Shown in pieces: positions 10,998 through 18,749 of a stretch of DNA of 22,500 nt (the stretch's first letter is position 1; the number at the start of each line of letters is the position of its first letter). The stretch spans positions 1 to 22,500 of the forward strand of contig JABUQX010002922.1 in assembly GCA_015478945.1 (NCBI GenBank). Direction: 5' to 3'. Origin of the DNA: Trachelipus rathkii. Its lineage: Eukaryota; Arthropoda; Malacostraca; Isopoda; Trachelipodidae. Both the position numbers and the translations under genes were made by a program. The notes under the pieces were generated by a model that was not told the DNA's origin, ran no database searches, and saw only the letters and a program-made list of their open reading frames with translations.

Positions 10998-11113
10998 TAA
11001 ATTGTATAAACAATTCATGAAATATGTAATGGATTAATAGTCTACCTACACTTGCCAGGAATTTTTTCTGATTTTTTGTATAAAAAAGTTTTGGTAAGTT
11101 AATCTGGCAAATA

Positions 11114-11153
11114 ATCATTATTATTATTATTTCTCATCTATGTATTATTATTA

Positions 11154-11195
<42 letters not shown>

Positions 11196-11217
11196 CATTT
11201 ATTTTTTCTTGTCTATA

Positions 11218-11290
<73 letters not shown>

Positions 11291-11310
11291 TTTATTGTTA
11301 TTATTATCCT
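11114..11310. repeat. Interrupted (ATT)n microsatellite
   Basis: Three ATT blocks separated by short non-repetitive pieces, the longest at about 11217-11290. Poly-Tyr and poly-Ile or Asn frames through it are artefacts. Confidence 0.95.
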
Positions 11311-11538
11311 TTTCATTTTTATCGAAATTTGAAGAGCAAATAAATTTGTTCCCTCCCTCTTCAGTCACCATTTCTTTCTAGTCCCATTCTATAAGAGTCC
11401 TTAAACCACATCAGTAACGTTAATGCCTGCCTATGATTTGATCATTCTATAATAGTTTTTCTAACCTTTAAAATGACTTGGAAGCGATACTAAGGCTATG
11501 CATGGAGTTTTCAGGGCAGTTCTGCATGATTCTCAGTT
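11311..11538. other. Unique non-coding stretch between microsatellites
   Basis: Moderately complex sequence with no coding frame, splice-bounded exon or RNA that I can identify. Confidence 0.4.
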
Positions 11539-11611
11539 TAATATATATATATATATATATATGATGTGTGTTTGCTGTGTGTGTATAATATATATATATA
11601 ATATATTATAT

Positions 11612-11646
<35 letters not shown>

Positions 11647-11663
11647 TATTTATATTCTATTAT

Positions 11664-11708
<45 letters not shown>

Positions 11709-11750
11709 TATATATATATTATATATGTGTGTTTGTCTGTGTGTGTGTTT
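11539..11750. repeat. Compound (AT)n/(GT)n microsatellite
   Basis: AT tracts with TGTGTGTTTG-type blocks on both sides (about 11563-11585 and 11726-11750), giving a roughly symmetrical arrangement. Confidence 0.9.
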
Positions 11751-11898
11751 GGAGAGCATAGAAAGTGCAGGAATTTTTTTTATTTTTTAAGAATGTACGT
11801 TAACTTCATTTGATTAGTTTTAAGTTTAAACTTTTAAGTTTTTTTTTTTGTTTGAAGAAAGCAAATAAATGGCCACGTAAAAACTGCTAAGTAAACAC

Positions 11899-12059
11899 CT
11901 TGTATAGATTGGCCAGCGTTGTTAACCAATCCGGAGACATTGAAAGCTCCGCCATATTAGGCACTTGTATAGATGCAGCATGCACGGTACTGCTCAGTTA
12001 TGTATTTAACTAGCATTTGCAAGGCGTCAGAAACGCAGCATTTTAAACACTTGTATAGA
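11899..12059 (+). promoter_or_regulatory. Candidate upstream regulatory region of the MFSD6-like gene
   Basis: This less AT-rich patch precedes the first coding exon. It contains inverted CCAAT boxes (GATTGG at 11907-11912, CCAATC at 11926-11931) and a CArG-type sequence CCATATTAGG (11952-11961). It also has three copies of CTTGTATAGA (11899, 11964, 12050). No clear TATA or initiator is visible. Short motifs arise by chance, so the assignment is speculative. It rests on position and clustering only. Confidence 0.25.
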
Positions 12060-12115
12060 AGAGGCTTAACTATAAATTTATTATTTTATTTATTTTATTT
12101 TTTCTTTAACTACAG

Positions 12116-12348
12116 CTATTATTTGGTAAAACTGAACTGTGAAAATGATAAATCACAAACTTTTACCAATGAAACTACATTATGCTTTTATGTATGGAGG
12201 TTAGTTTCTTTGCTTTTTGCTTTTTATAATTTAATTTTTATTTTTATTATTTATTTTTTCATCGTATGTGCATTTTGTGATCTTGTATTTAAGTTAAACT
12301 CAAAAGATTTTCTTTTGGCAAAATTTGCCTCTTATAAATTATATATAA

Positions 12349-12444
<96 letters not shown>

Positions 12445-14088
12445 AATTTCCTTCCCTACCTTCTTTACTCCAGAGTCGGGTTGAATTGGGACAAACAACT
12501 CAATTGTACAATCTTTTGAATGAAAAAGAGACAGTGGTGTTTTTTCATAAAGTTTTTGGAAGTTTTATTACTGTTTAATTAATAATATTAAATAGTTATG
12601 GAAATTTATACTTTTTTACTGTATTGGTTATTCAGACCTATTTGAAATTTCTTTTACTCAGGCATTTTCTTTGTATTTTAAGCAAGTAAAAAAAAAAAAA
12701 AATAAAAACCCGTCCTCCCCTAGGGAGGTCATACGACCTGTCAGTGGGACCCATGGAGAAAGGTCCTTGGGTATCACGGGCCTAACGACTATTCCGCTGG
12801 CTGGCCAGACCTATTGCGGATGCCGGGAAGCTTTCCCATTAGTAGCAAGGCACACTACCAATGTACTCATTAACGTCTGAGTGAGACGAAGCTATAGTTT
12901 ATACAGAATAGCTCACGTTCTCTCGCTCCACCCAGTCTCGAACCTGGGCCCTCTCGCTTGCCAAGCGAGTGCTCTACCACTGAACTAGGAGCGCTCTCTT
13001 AAGCAAGTAAATATCCTTTATTTGGAAAGACATAGTCATTCTATGAAAAAGTTGTTTGCGAGTATTTGTAATTTCTACAATTCCAAGTTTCTCACTGTTT
13101 ATCTTTTCAATGAGAAGGTTCATTTATCTCAGCTGATTTTGCTCGCAATAATTTCACCATGGGAGTCGTTTATCCCTGATTCTATTCCTTCACCTTCTCC
13201 TCTCCATTTATCATGTTGGCATCACAGTGATACGCATTGTAAATATTGGAATTCATTTCATAAAAATGGCCTATATATGTAGCCATAATAATAAATTATG
13301 ATTATTAATTTTCATATTTTAACCAGGGCTGCGGAGTCACAAGGTTTATGGTGGTGTTAGAGCACTGCGAAGTTTTTGAGTGAGGCTGGATGAAGGAAAA
13401 ATTTTGGTTGCTATAAAATATTTTCATATTTTTAATTGTATTTGATAATAACGTTTGTAACAAGCAATCGTTTTAATTATACTTCGTCAATTTCATAACC
13501 TTGAAATAATGATTCCGCAAGTGTAAATGAAGTAGAAGCTATTGCTTTAGGATTCCTTAGCCAGAGCCAGTGGCGGGTGATATTAAATTGGTAGAGGCAG
13601 TACATGAGCTGAAGTTGGAGCTTGCATGAGAATTAAAAATTTATTTTCTCTGTAGTCCTTATTATGATTGTGTTCTTGAAGATGATAAAGCAGATGGAAG
13701 AGGGAGAGCTAAATAGAAAGGAAATATTTTACAAATTATGAATTTTATGTTAATCGATGATTGAAGTAGACTTTTTTTTTTCTTTTTTCTTTTCCCAAGC
13801 TTTCTCCTCACTGTTACCATACTTACCGGTTTATATGCATGAAAAGCTTGATATGTCATACAATATTGTTGGACTTATCTTCACAATACTTACGCTTTTG
13901 GGTTTTGTTGTAAAGATGATATCAGGGGCACTGGCAGATTTTTTCAAAGCACACAGATTGATATTTCTTCTTTCTATTATAGTTTATGCAGTCAGCTCTG
14001 TCAGGTGAGTTTCAGATTTATAAAACTTTTAATACTCATGTTGATAATTTACTGGAAATATCATTATATTTTAATATATATATATATA

Positions 14089-14131
<43 letters not shown>

Positions 14132-14185
14132 AAATATATATAATAATTATATATATAACTAAATATATTTTATTAAAAATATATA

Positions 14186-14236
<51 letters not shown>

Positions 14237-14239
14237 TTA

Positions 14240-14284
<45 letters not shown>

Positions 14285-15486
14285 TAATTTATTATTATTA
14301 TTATTATTATATATTATTATTATTATTATATTATTAATCTTTTCCTATTCCCAGATTGGGGTAAGGTGCGTAGAATACACCAGAACAGAAAAGTAGTAGA
14401 AGAACATGATCATCCTTTCCATACCCTTAGTTCCCGTGCGCAATCTGAAAATACCACCCTGAGGCTTCATGAGACCGCGACGGACCGCCAATGTGGGGTT
14501 CATCCCTTGGGCAAAGCCCACAACCATGCCCCCTCACAAAACCCTTCCATTCACTCCTATTATGCACCTTTCTTCTCGCCTCTGCCACACTCACATTTTC
14601 TCCTTCAGGCATTCCGCCTGAAGGAGAGGAACTTGAGTTTTCATCCCATTGATCCCTTTTCTCTATTTACGCCCTTCTTCACGCCACAAACTCCCTAATG
14701 CGTTCACTCCTCATTTTACCAATTCTTCTCACACCTACCACGCCCCTAAGATTGTCCATATGAACACTTTGTACCTTAGATCTATACCACTTTTTCCAGA
14801 TCATAGTTTCCCTACTATACAGTAGCACAGGTAACAACATACCCTCATGAAAAAAGAGCACTCAAGACTCAATCCCTTCTCATACACCAAGATTTAATTG
14901 CGCCAGCCACCTTCCTGCCATTCACAACTTTCCTACTACATTCTGCATCTTCGTTCCCTTTTCATCCAACATATTTCCTAAGTATTTAAACTCTGATACT
15001 TGTTCCAGTTGCTCACCATCTAATATGACTTCACACAGCGGACTCTCTTCGCTCACTACCATGACCTTACTCTTCTCTACATTTACTTTCAAACCCCCCC
15101 TTTACCAACCCTCTCAAACTCTCTTTAGATTCGCCACACAAAACCAAATCATCCGCATATAGTTGGTACCCTCCACTCTCTTCCATTCGCCATCATTCTA
15201 ACACCATCCCCTGCCACCCCCACCGCTAATTCTTTCATTACCCCATCCATATACAAAATTGAATAACAAGAAGACAACACATCCCTGTCTCACTTCGCTA
15301 TTATATTAAACGAATCACTTTCAACTCCATTTATTCTTACACACACGCTTATTTATCGTCATACATAGGTACTTTTGATTCCATTCAGAAGCCTACCACC
15401 AACACCATATATCACTAACACCTACCGTAGAGCTTCCATATTAATCCTATCATACGCCTGTTGCAAATCCATAAAACCTAAATACA

Positions 15487-15575
<89 letters not shown>

Positions 15576-15717
15576 TATTATTAGTTTTTTGATATTATAT
15601 ATATATATATAAATATTTATTTTTGTACATTATTTAGTTTCCTATACATAATATTATATTATATATATATATATTAATATATATAATATATAATTATTTA
15701 TTATATATATTATATAT

Positions 15718-15767
<50 letters not shown>

Positions 15768-17054
15768 AGCATTATGTTTACTCCAGCAATGCCGATGAGA
15801 CCTAATACAGGCTTGGAGTCAAAATTCTTTTTGACTGTTCTTCTTCTCATAGTTATTTAAGGCATGCCTTCTCTGATGAGGAAAAGTGTACCAAGTTGAA
15901 GAAATTAGAAAGTAACGTCACTGCCAATTGCGAGGTAAATTAATAATTATTAATTATAATTAATAATTATTAATTATGTTTCAGTCCTATATACAAAACC
16001 ATTAAAGTCATATTATATTGTCGTATGAATATTACTTCTTATTGCAACCTTAATAAATTTGTTTTCTTCTCTTACACTGTGTTCTAGTTTACATTAATAT
16101 ATTTAAAAAAAAAACCATTTGACCTGCTTTAATTTAAAACTAATGCAAAGAAATAAAAAATAAATAAATTTGAATTGTTTAACTAAAAGATATAAAAAAA
16201 ATTTACCTTTTCTGCTTAGGTGACGTGTCAACTTGATATTTATGCTGCTAATGAATATTGCAAATTGTTGAATGTATCGTCTCCTCAGAAGTGTCGCGAG
16301 AGTGAATCCAGCTTCACTTTTTTCGTTCAAACAAACTTAAATCATTCGGTAAATGATTTTAATGAAATTTCTTTTCCTTTATCGTCAATATCATTTGGCG
16401 GGAAAGAGGTAAGATTTTGTTACTTTATATGTGTGTGTAGGTGTGTGTATGTGTTTAAAAACGTTGATAAACATTGATTTAGAGTTTAATATGATTTAGC
16501 ACTAGCATGTTGATAAATAAAGTACGATACACTTTCCCCAACCCATGCCTTACGCATACCCACCATTGCGGTGCAGTGCAGTGCGCATTGCACTATACAG
16601 ATGAGGTACAGTATGGAGAGGAAAATTCTGATGCTCTGTCAACCCTGCTCCATATCATGGCGTACGTTACCTTTGGAACTGTTAGAACATATCTGTTGAA
16701 CATTTTTGTCTTTTTAAATAAAATTTAAACTACAAATTGCCATTAATTTACAAGGGTGGAACGACTTATTAAAAACTAGTAAGTCATTAACATTAAAATT
16801 TGGTTTATTTTATTTTCAGAACTTTGCCTCTGACCCATTTTGTAAGCCATCAGTAAAAGAAAATTGCACAGTAAAGTGTGACATTAAATCTATGATGGAT
16901 GCCTTAGAGAAAACTGATGACAATTCTTCATTTGACTACTCGGAGATGTTACAGACCAAATCTTTCTGGATTTTTCTCCTACTTGCTAGTATAATGTGGT
17001 CAGCATTTTCTATCAAGGTTGTTATGTCTGATACGATATGCTTCAAACTCTTAG
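12116..17054 (+). CDS. MFSD6-like major facilitator superfamily transporter, 5' part of a spliced gene
   Basis: Multi-pass membrane protein of the major facilitator superfamily; substrate unknown. Five coding exons join in phase: 12145-12199, 13800-14004, 15853-15934, 16220-16408 and 16820-17054. They give 255 codons plus one base. The ATG at 12145 follows an in-frame TGA (12133) and a good acceptor (ACAG at 12112-12115), implying a 5' UTR intron. The protein opens MINHKLLPMKLHYAFMYG, the MFSD6 N-terminal signature. TM1 runs into SSLLPYLPVYM, then TM2, a motif A-like GALADFFKAHR, and TM3. A large extracellular loop with many Cys follows, with sequons NVT, NVS, NHS, NCT and NSS. The next helix ends MSDTICFKLLG. 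The last donor (17055) leaves phase 1, and I find no continuing exon up to 22500, so the gene is partial. Introns carry a SINE and LINE debris. Confidence 0.85.
12145..12199 (+). CDS. MFSD6-like coding exon 1
   Basis: 55 bases from the ATG to the donor GTTAGT at 12200. It encodes the N-terminal amphipathic start and the first part of TM1 (18 codons plus one base). The final G joins CT of the next exon to form Ala. A longer frame covering the same bases with a poly-Tyr tail is spurious. Confidence 0.8.
12350..12443. repeat. (ATT)n microsatellite in MFSD6-like intron 1
   Basis: About 31 uninterrupted ATT units, roughly 150 bases after the exon 1 donor. Confidence 0.95.
12678..12690. repeat. 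SINE target-site duplication, left copy
   Basis: TTAAGCAAGTAAA, identical to 12999-13011, adjoining the T-rich tail of the antisense SINE. Confidence 0.85.
12691..12998 (-). mobile_element. tRNA-Ala-derived SINE
   Basis: A short retrotransposon of about 308 bases that depends on a LINE partner. On the - strand it begins with a tRNA-like head (12994 down to 12923). The head has an A box (TAGTTCAGTGGTAGAGC), an anticodon arm with loop TTGGCAA, and a B box (GGTTCGAGACT). A roughly 220-base unrelated body follows, with a T-rich tail. The head resembles tRNA-Ala. The perfect 13-bp repeat TTAAGCAAGTAAA at 12678-12690 and 12999-13011 is the target-site duplication. It lies antisense in intron 1 of the MFSD6-like gene. 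The RNA polymerase III promoter boxes would drive it. Confidence 0.88.
12923..12994 (-). other. tRNA-Ala-like head of the SINE
   Basis: 72 bases that fold as a tRNA: 7-bp acceptor stem with one terminal mismatch, D arm GTTC/GAGC, perfect 5-bp anticodon stem CTCGC/GCGAG with anticodon GGC (Ala), and a TPsiC arm that pairs imperfectly as if one base were lost. Its place at the 5' end of a TSD-flanked repeat marks it as a SINE promoter, not a working tRNA gene. Confidence 0.8.
12999..13011. repeat. SINE target-site duplication, right copy
   Basis: TTAAGCAAGTAAA next to the tRNA-like 5' end of the SINE. Confidence 0.85.
13324..13630. other. Possible decayed hAT-like MITE in intron 1
   Basis: It begins with CAGGGCTGCGGAGTC, which resembles the terminus of a widespread family of short hAT-like repeats starting CAGGGCTG(T/C)GGAGTCGG. 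The interior and the right end are too degraded for a mate terminal repeat to be recognised. The label is tentative. Confidence 0.25.
13800..14004 (+). CDS. MFSD6-like coding exon 2
   Basis: Bounded by a polypyrimidine tract with acceptor CCCAAG (AG at 13798-13799) and a consensus donor CAG/GTGAGT. It encodes the rest of TM1, TM2 (about IVGLIFTILTLLGFVV), the cytoplasmic GALADFFKAHR loop equivalent to MFS motif A, and TM3. It ends with two bases of a codon that exon 3's first T completes to Ser. Confidence 0.9.
14071..14337. repeat. (AT)n followed by (ATT)n microsatellite in intron 2
   Basis: AT tract at about 14071-14232, then ATT units at about 14233-14335. The ATT part directly adjoins the 3' end of an antisense LINE fragment and may be that LINE's tail. 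Confidence 0.9.
14340..15487 (-). pseudogene. RTE-like LINE fragment A (reverse transcriptase to 3' UTR)
   Basis: Reading down the - strand from 15487, the sequence starts at reverse transcriptase motif A (LYLGFMDLQQAYDR). It continues through VIYGVGGRLLNGIKSTYV, GREWRVPTICG and the ILRKYVG region, then the C-terminal stretch VHMDNLRGVVGVRRIGKMRS (about 14700-14760). It ends with a 3' UTR containing GGTCCGTCGCGGTC (14473-14486 on the other strand). Many stops and frameshifts show it is dead. It is truncated at its 5' end, where an ATT microsatellite abuts. It lies antisense in MFSD6-like intron 2. Confidence 0.8.
15488..15765. repeat. (ATT)n and (AT)n microsatellite cluster in intron 2
   Basis: ATT units at about 15488-15580 border the truncated 5' end of LINE fragment A, followed by AT tracts up to 15765, about 90 bases before exon 3. 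Confidence 0.9.
15853..15934 (+). CDS. MFSD6-like coding exon 3
   Basis: 82 bases after acceptor TCATAG (15847-15852) and before donor GTAAAT (15935). It reads YLRHAFSDEEKC, a Lys/Leu-rich stretch, then NVTANCE. It forms the start of the extracellular loop, with two Cys and one N-glycosylation sequon. It ends in phase 0, matching exon 4. Confidence 0.8.
15941..15976. repeat. 20-bp palindromic tandem repeat beside the exon 3 donor
   Basis: The unit TAATAATTATTAATTATAAT (15941-15960) is repeated in part at 15961-15976. Each unit contains the perfect palindrome ATTAATAATTATTAAT. It begins six bases after the splice donor GT. Confidence 0.8.
16220..16408 (+). CDS. MFSD6-like coding exon 4
   Basis: 189 bases (63 codons) after acceptor TGCTTAG (AG at 16218-16219) and before donor GTAAGA. 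It encodes the middle of the extracellular loop: VTCQLDIYAANEYCKLL, sequons NVS and NHS, three Cys, and a hydrophobic but polar-rich end (FNEISFPLSSISF). Phase 0 at both ends. Confidence 0.85.
16820..17054 (+). CDS. MFSD6-like coding exon 5
   Basis: 235 bases after acceptor TTTTCAG (AG at 16818-16819) and before donor GTAGGA (17055). It carries three more loop Cys, sequons NCT and NSS, a helix FWIFLLLASIMWSAF, and the family motif MSDTICFKLLG. Reading on through the donor meets a TAA after only a few codons. Intron retention would therefore give a truncated four-helix protein. Confidence 0.85.
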
Positions 17055-17590
17055 GTAGGATCAAATTTTAACTGTTAGGTTAAGACTCTACTGACAAAAT
17101 TTTACTGTTATTTTAAAGTTTTTTTTTTTTTTAATGCTAAAATAGATGCGTTTGCAAGGTGATTGCATGTGCAGGAAAAACTTGCACTAGTTGATGCAGC
17201 AAAATTCTGCTGTGAAGTCATGGAACGGGTGGCTCGATTCACAGTATACGTTTTTTTCTCCTTAATTCTTTTTTCCTGGATCATCTGGAGTCTTGTTCCC
17301 TTCTTTCAGATTACCAGTATGACTTACAGTATATTTTTGTATTCATATGTGTGAGGATTGAAAACTAATTTTATCAGTTCATTAGTAACAGAGTAGTGCG
17401 TGTGAAGTATGTGAAGCGAGCGACGTGCGACGATCTGCTCGTAAATTGGAACCTGACATATTCACAATCAGCGTTTTTTTTTTACTACAGTGCTTCTCCG
17501 AATTACCGCAGGAAATTGCTGTGTATGTAGCCACCTTCCATCCATTATCGTTGGGTCTATTTTTTTTTGTTTGTAATAATGGATATTTCA
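17055..17590. other. Intron 5 of the MFSD6-like gene, start; nothing further recognised
   Basis: From the exon 5 donor onward I looked for an exon starting in phase 1 and continuing the family (a YGxQRLWG-type motif) and found none. A short open stretch at 17175-17240 behind GTGCAG fails because the required phase meets TGA. Confidence 0.5.
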
Positions 17591-17720
17591 CACAGTGATA
17601 TATTGCATGTGGAGCCTTAGAACTAGGATTTGGGGAGTCGGAAGTAAATTTGGTGATGCTGGAATCGTTGTAGGATTCTATAAAAATGTACTGACTGAGA
17701 CTACAGCACAGCAAAAATAT
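17591..17720. other. Possible fragment of a GGAGTCGG-type repeat
   Basis: GGGGAGTCGGAAGTAAATTT is followed by GGTGATGCTGGAATCGTTG and ACTGACTGAGACTACAGC. Together these look like a degenerate copy of a repeat family rich in GGAGTCGG and its complement. Tentative. Confidence 0.25.
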
Positions 17721-18000
17721 TTATGAATTAAAACAACTGAATTTCAGCACTAATTTTACATTCTAATTGTTTACTAAAATGGAGACTATCCCAAATCGTC
17801 GACAGTTAAAAGGGGCGACACACCATTAAAAAAATTTCAGGTGTTCAAAGCATCAACATATATTTTTGTTACAGTAAAATTTTATCATAAGGTGTCCAAA
17901 TCATCGACACATTAAATCGTAATGATCAAATAGTCAACAGCCAATATCTAATTTTTTTTTATATCAATAAAATTTTTTAATATCAAAAAAATAATCTTTT
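17721..18000. other. Non-coding stretch
   Basis: AT-rich sequence with two loosely similar pieces containing TCGACA and CATCGACACATTAA; no gene or element recognised. Confidence 0.4.
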
Positions 18001-18073
18001 GCTCGCGCCAGCGCGAGTAGGTTATTACACGGCACCGCTCGCGAGCATTTGGAGCGAGTGCTTCAGCGAGCGG
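18001..18073. other. CpG-rich inverted-repeat cluster
   Basis: CTCGCGC CA GCGCGAG forms a perfect 7-bp hairpin (18002-18017). CCGCTCGC (18035-18042) pairs perfectly with GCGAGCGG (18066-18073), and the palindrome GCTCGCGAGC lies at 18037-18046. The island is sharply bounded by AT-rich DNA. Identity unknown. Confidence 0.6.
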
Positions 18074-18123
18074 TCTGTCATGCATTTACGACAACCTGCT
18101 GTGCATTTACCATATGGTATTCT

Positions 18124-18302
18124 TTAGTTTATATGTATATATATAATAATATATATATTATATTTTAAATAAAATAATATATTAATAATTTTTATTTATA
18201 AATATTATAAATAAATTTTATATATATAATTAATAATTTTTTATAAAAATTAAGTATTATTTAAAATATATATATAATATAATATATTTATATATATATA
18301 CA
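18124..18302. repeat. AT-rich simple-sequence tract
   Basis: Interrupted AT and AATAT sequence immediately upstream of LINE fragment B. Confidence 0.85.
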
Positions 18303-18740
18303 TACACAACTTAGGCATGTTAGGTGTGAAAAGAATGATAAAAGAGACATTGAATGTATTAGAGGCTATTGTGTGAAGAAAGGGTATAATGAGAGAATAA
18401 ATGAAAATACGTTGAGGTAGTTTTGTCATGTGGAAAGGATGAATGATTAGTTGGTTGGTTAAGCAGATGTTAAGTGGTGTGTGTTGGAATCGACCGGGGG
18501 CTGAAGACCGAAAAAGAGTGGATTGAGTCAAGTAAAAGGAATTGCCTAGAGAGAGAAAATGCGGTTTTGCAGAGCGAGAATAAAGGTGCATAATAGGAGT
18601 GAATGAGGGTTTTGAGGAGTAGTTGATGGCTCACCTTGGCCAGGGGAGAACCTACACTGACGATATGCCATAGTGAGGTCCGTCGCGGTTCCGTAAAGCT
18701 CTAGGGTTGATTTTCTGACTGCGACGAGTTCTCGCTAATA
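18303..18740 (+). pseudogene. RTE-like LINE fragment B (ORF2 C-terminus and 3' UTR)
   Basis: The + strand reads GMLGVKRMIKETLN, then RKGYNERINENTLR, FCHVERMND and RPKKSGLSQVKGI with stops in between. This is the C-terminal domain order of the same family as fragments A and C. The 3' UTR carries GGTCCGTCGCGGTT at 18677-18690. It is truncated at its 5' end by AT-rich DNA. On the right it runs up to the terminal repeat of the hAT element, which appears to have inserted in or next to its 3' UTR. Confidence 0.75.
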
Positions 18741-18749
18741 GGTATAGAG

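Noticed and set aside
11114..12443. ATT arrays as CRISPR-like or structured repeats
   Set aside because: These are pure trinucleotide microsatellites without spacers.
11973..12578. 201-codon + strand frame
   Set aside because: Much of it is poly-Tyr from an ATT microsatellite, and it overlaps MFSD6-like exon 1 in the wrong frame. It is a shadow.
12923..12994. Functional tRNA-Ala gene
   Set aside because: The TPsiC arm and terminal acceptor pair are imperfect, and the sequence is the 5' head of a TSD-flanked SINE.
14005..14337. 110-codon Tyr/Ile-rich frame
   Set aside because: It is translation of AT and ATT microsatellites starting at the exon 2 splice donor.
17163..17354. Sixth exon of the MFSD6-like gene behind GTGCAG
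   Set aside because: Joining it in the required phase gives an immediate stop, and the open frame does not resemble the expected continuation of the family.
17382..17714. 110-codon - strand frame as a gene
   Set aside because: No domain or splice evidence, and part of it overlaps a probable repeat fragment.
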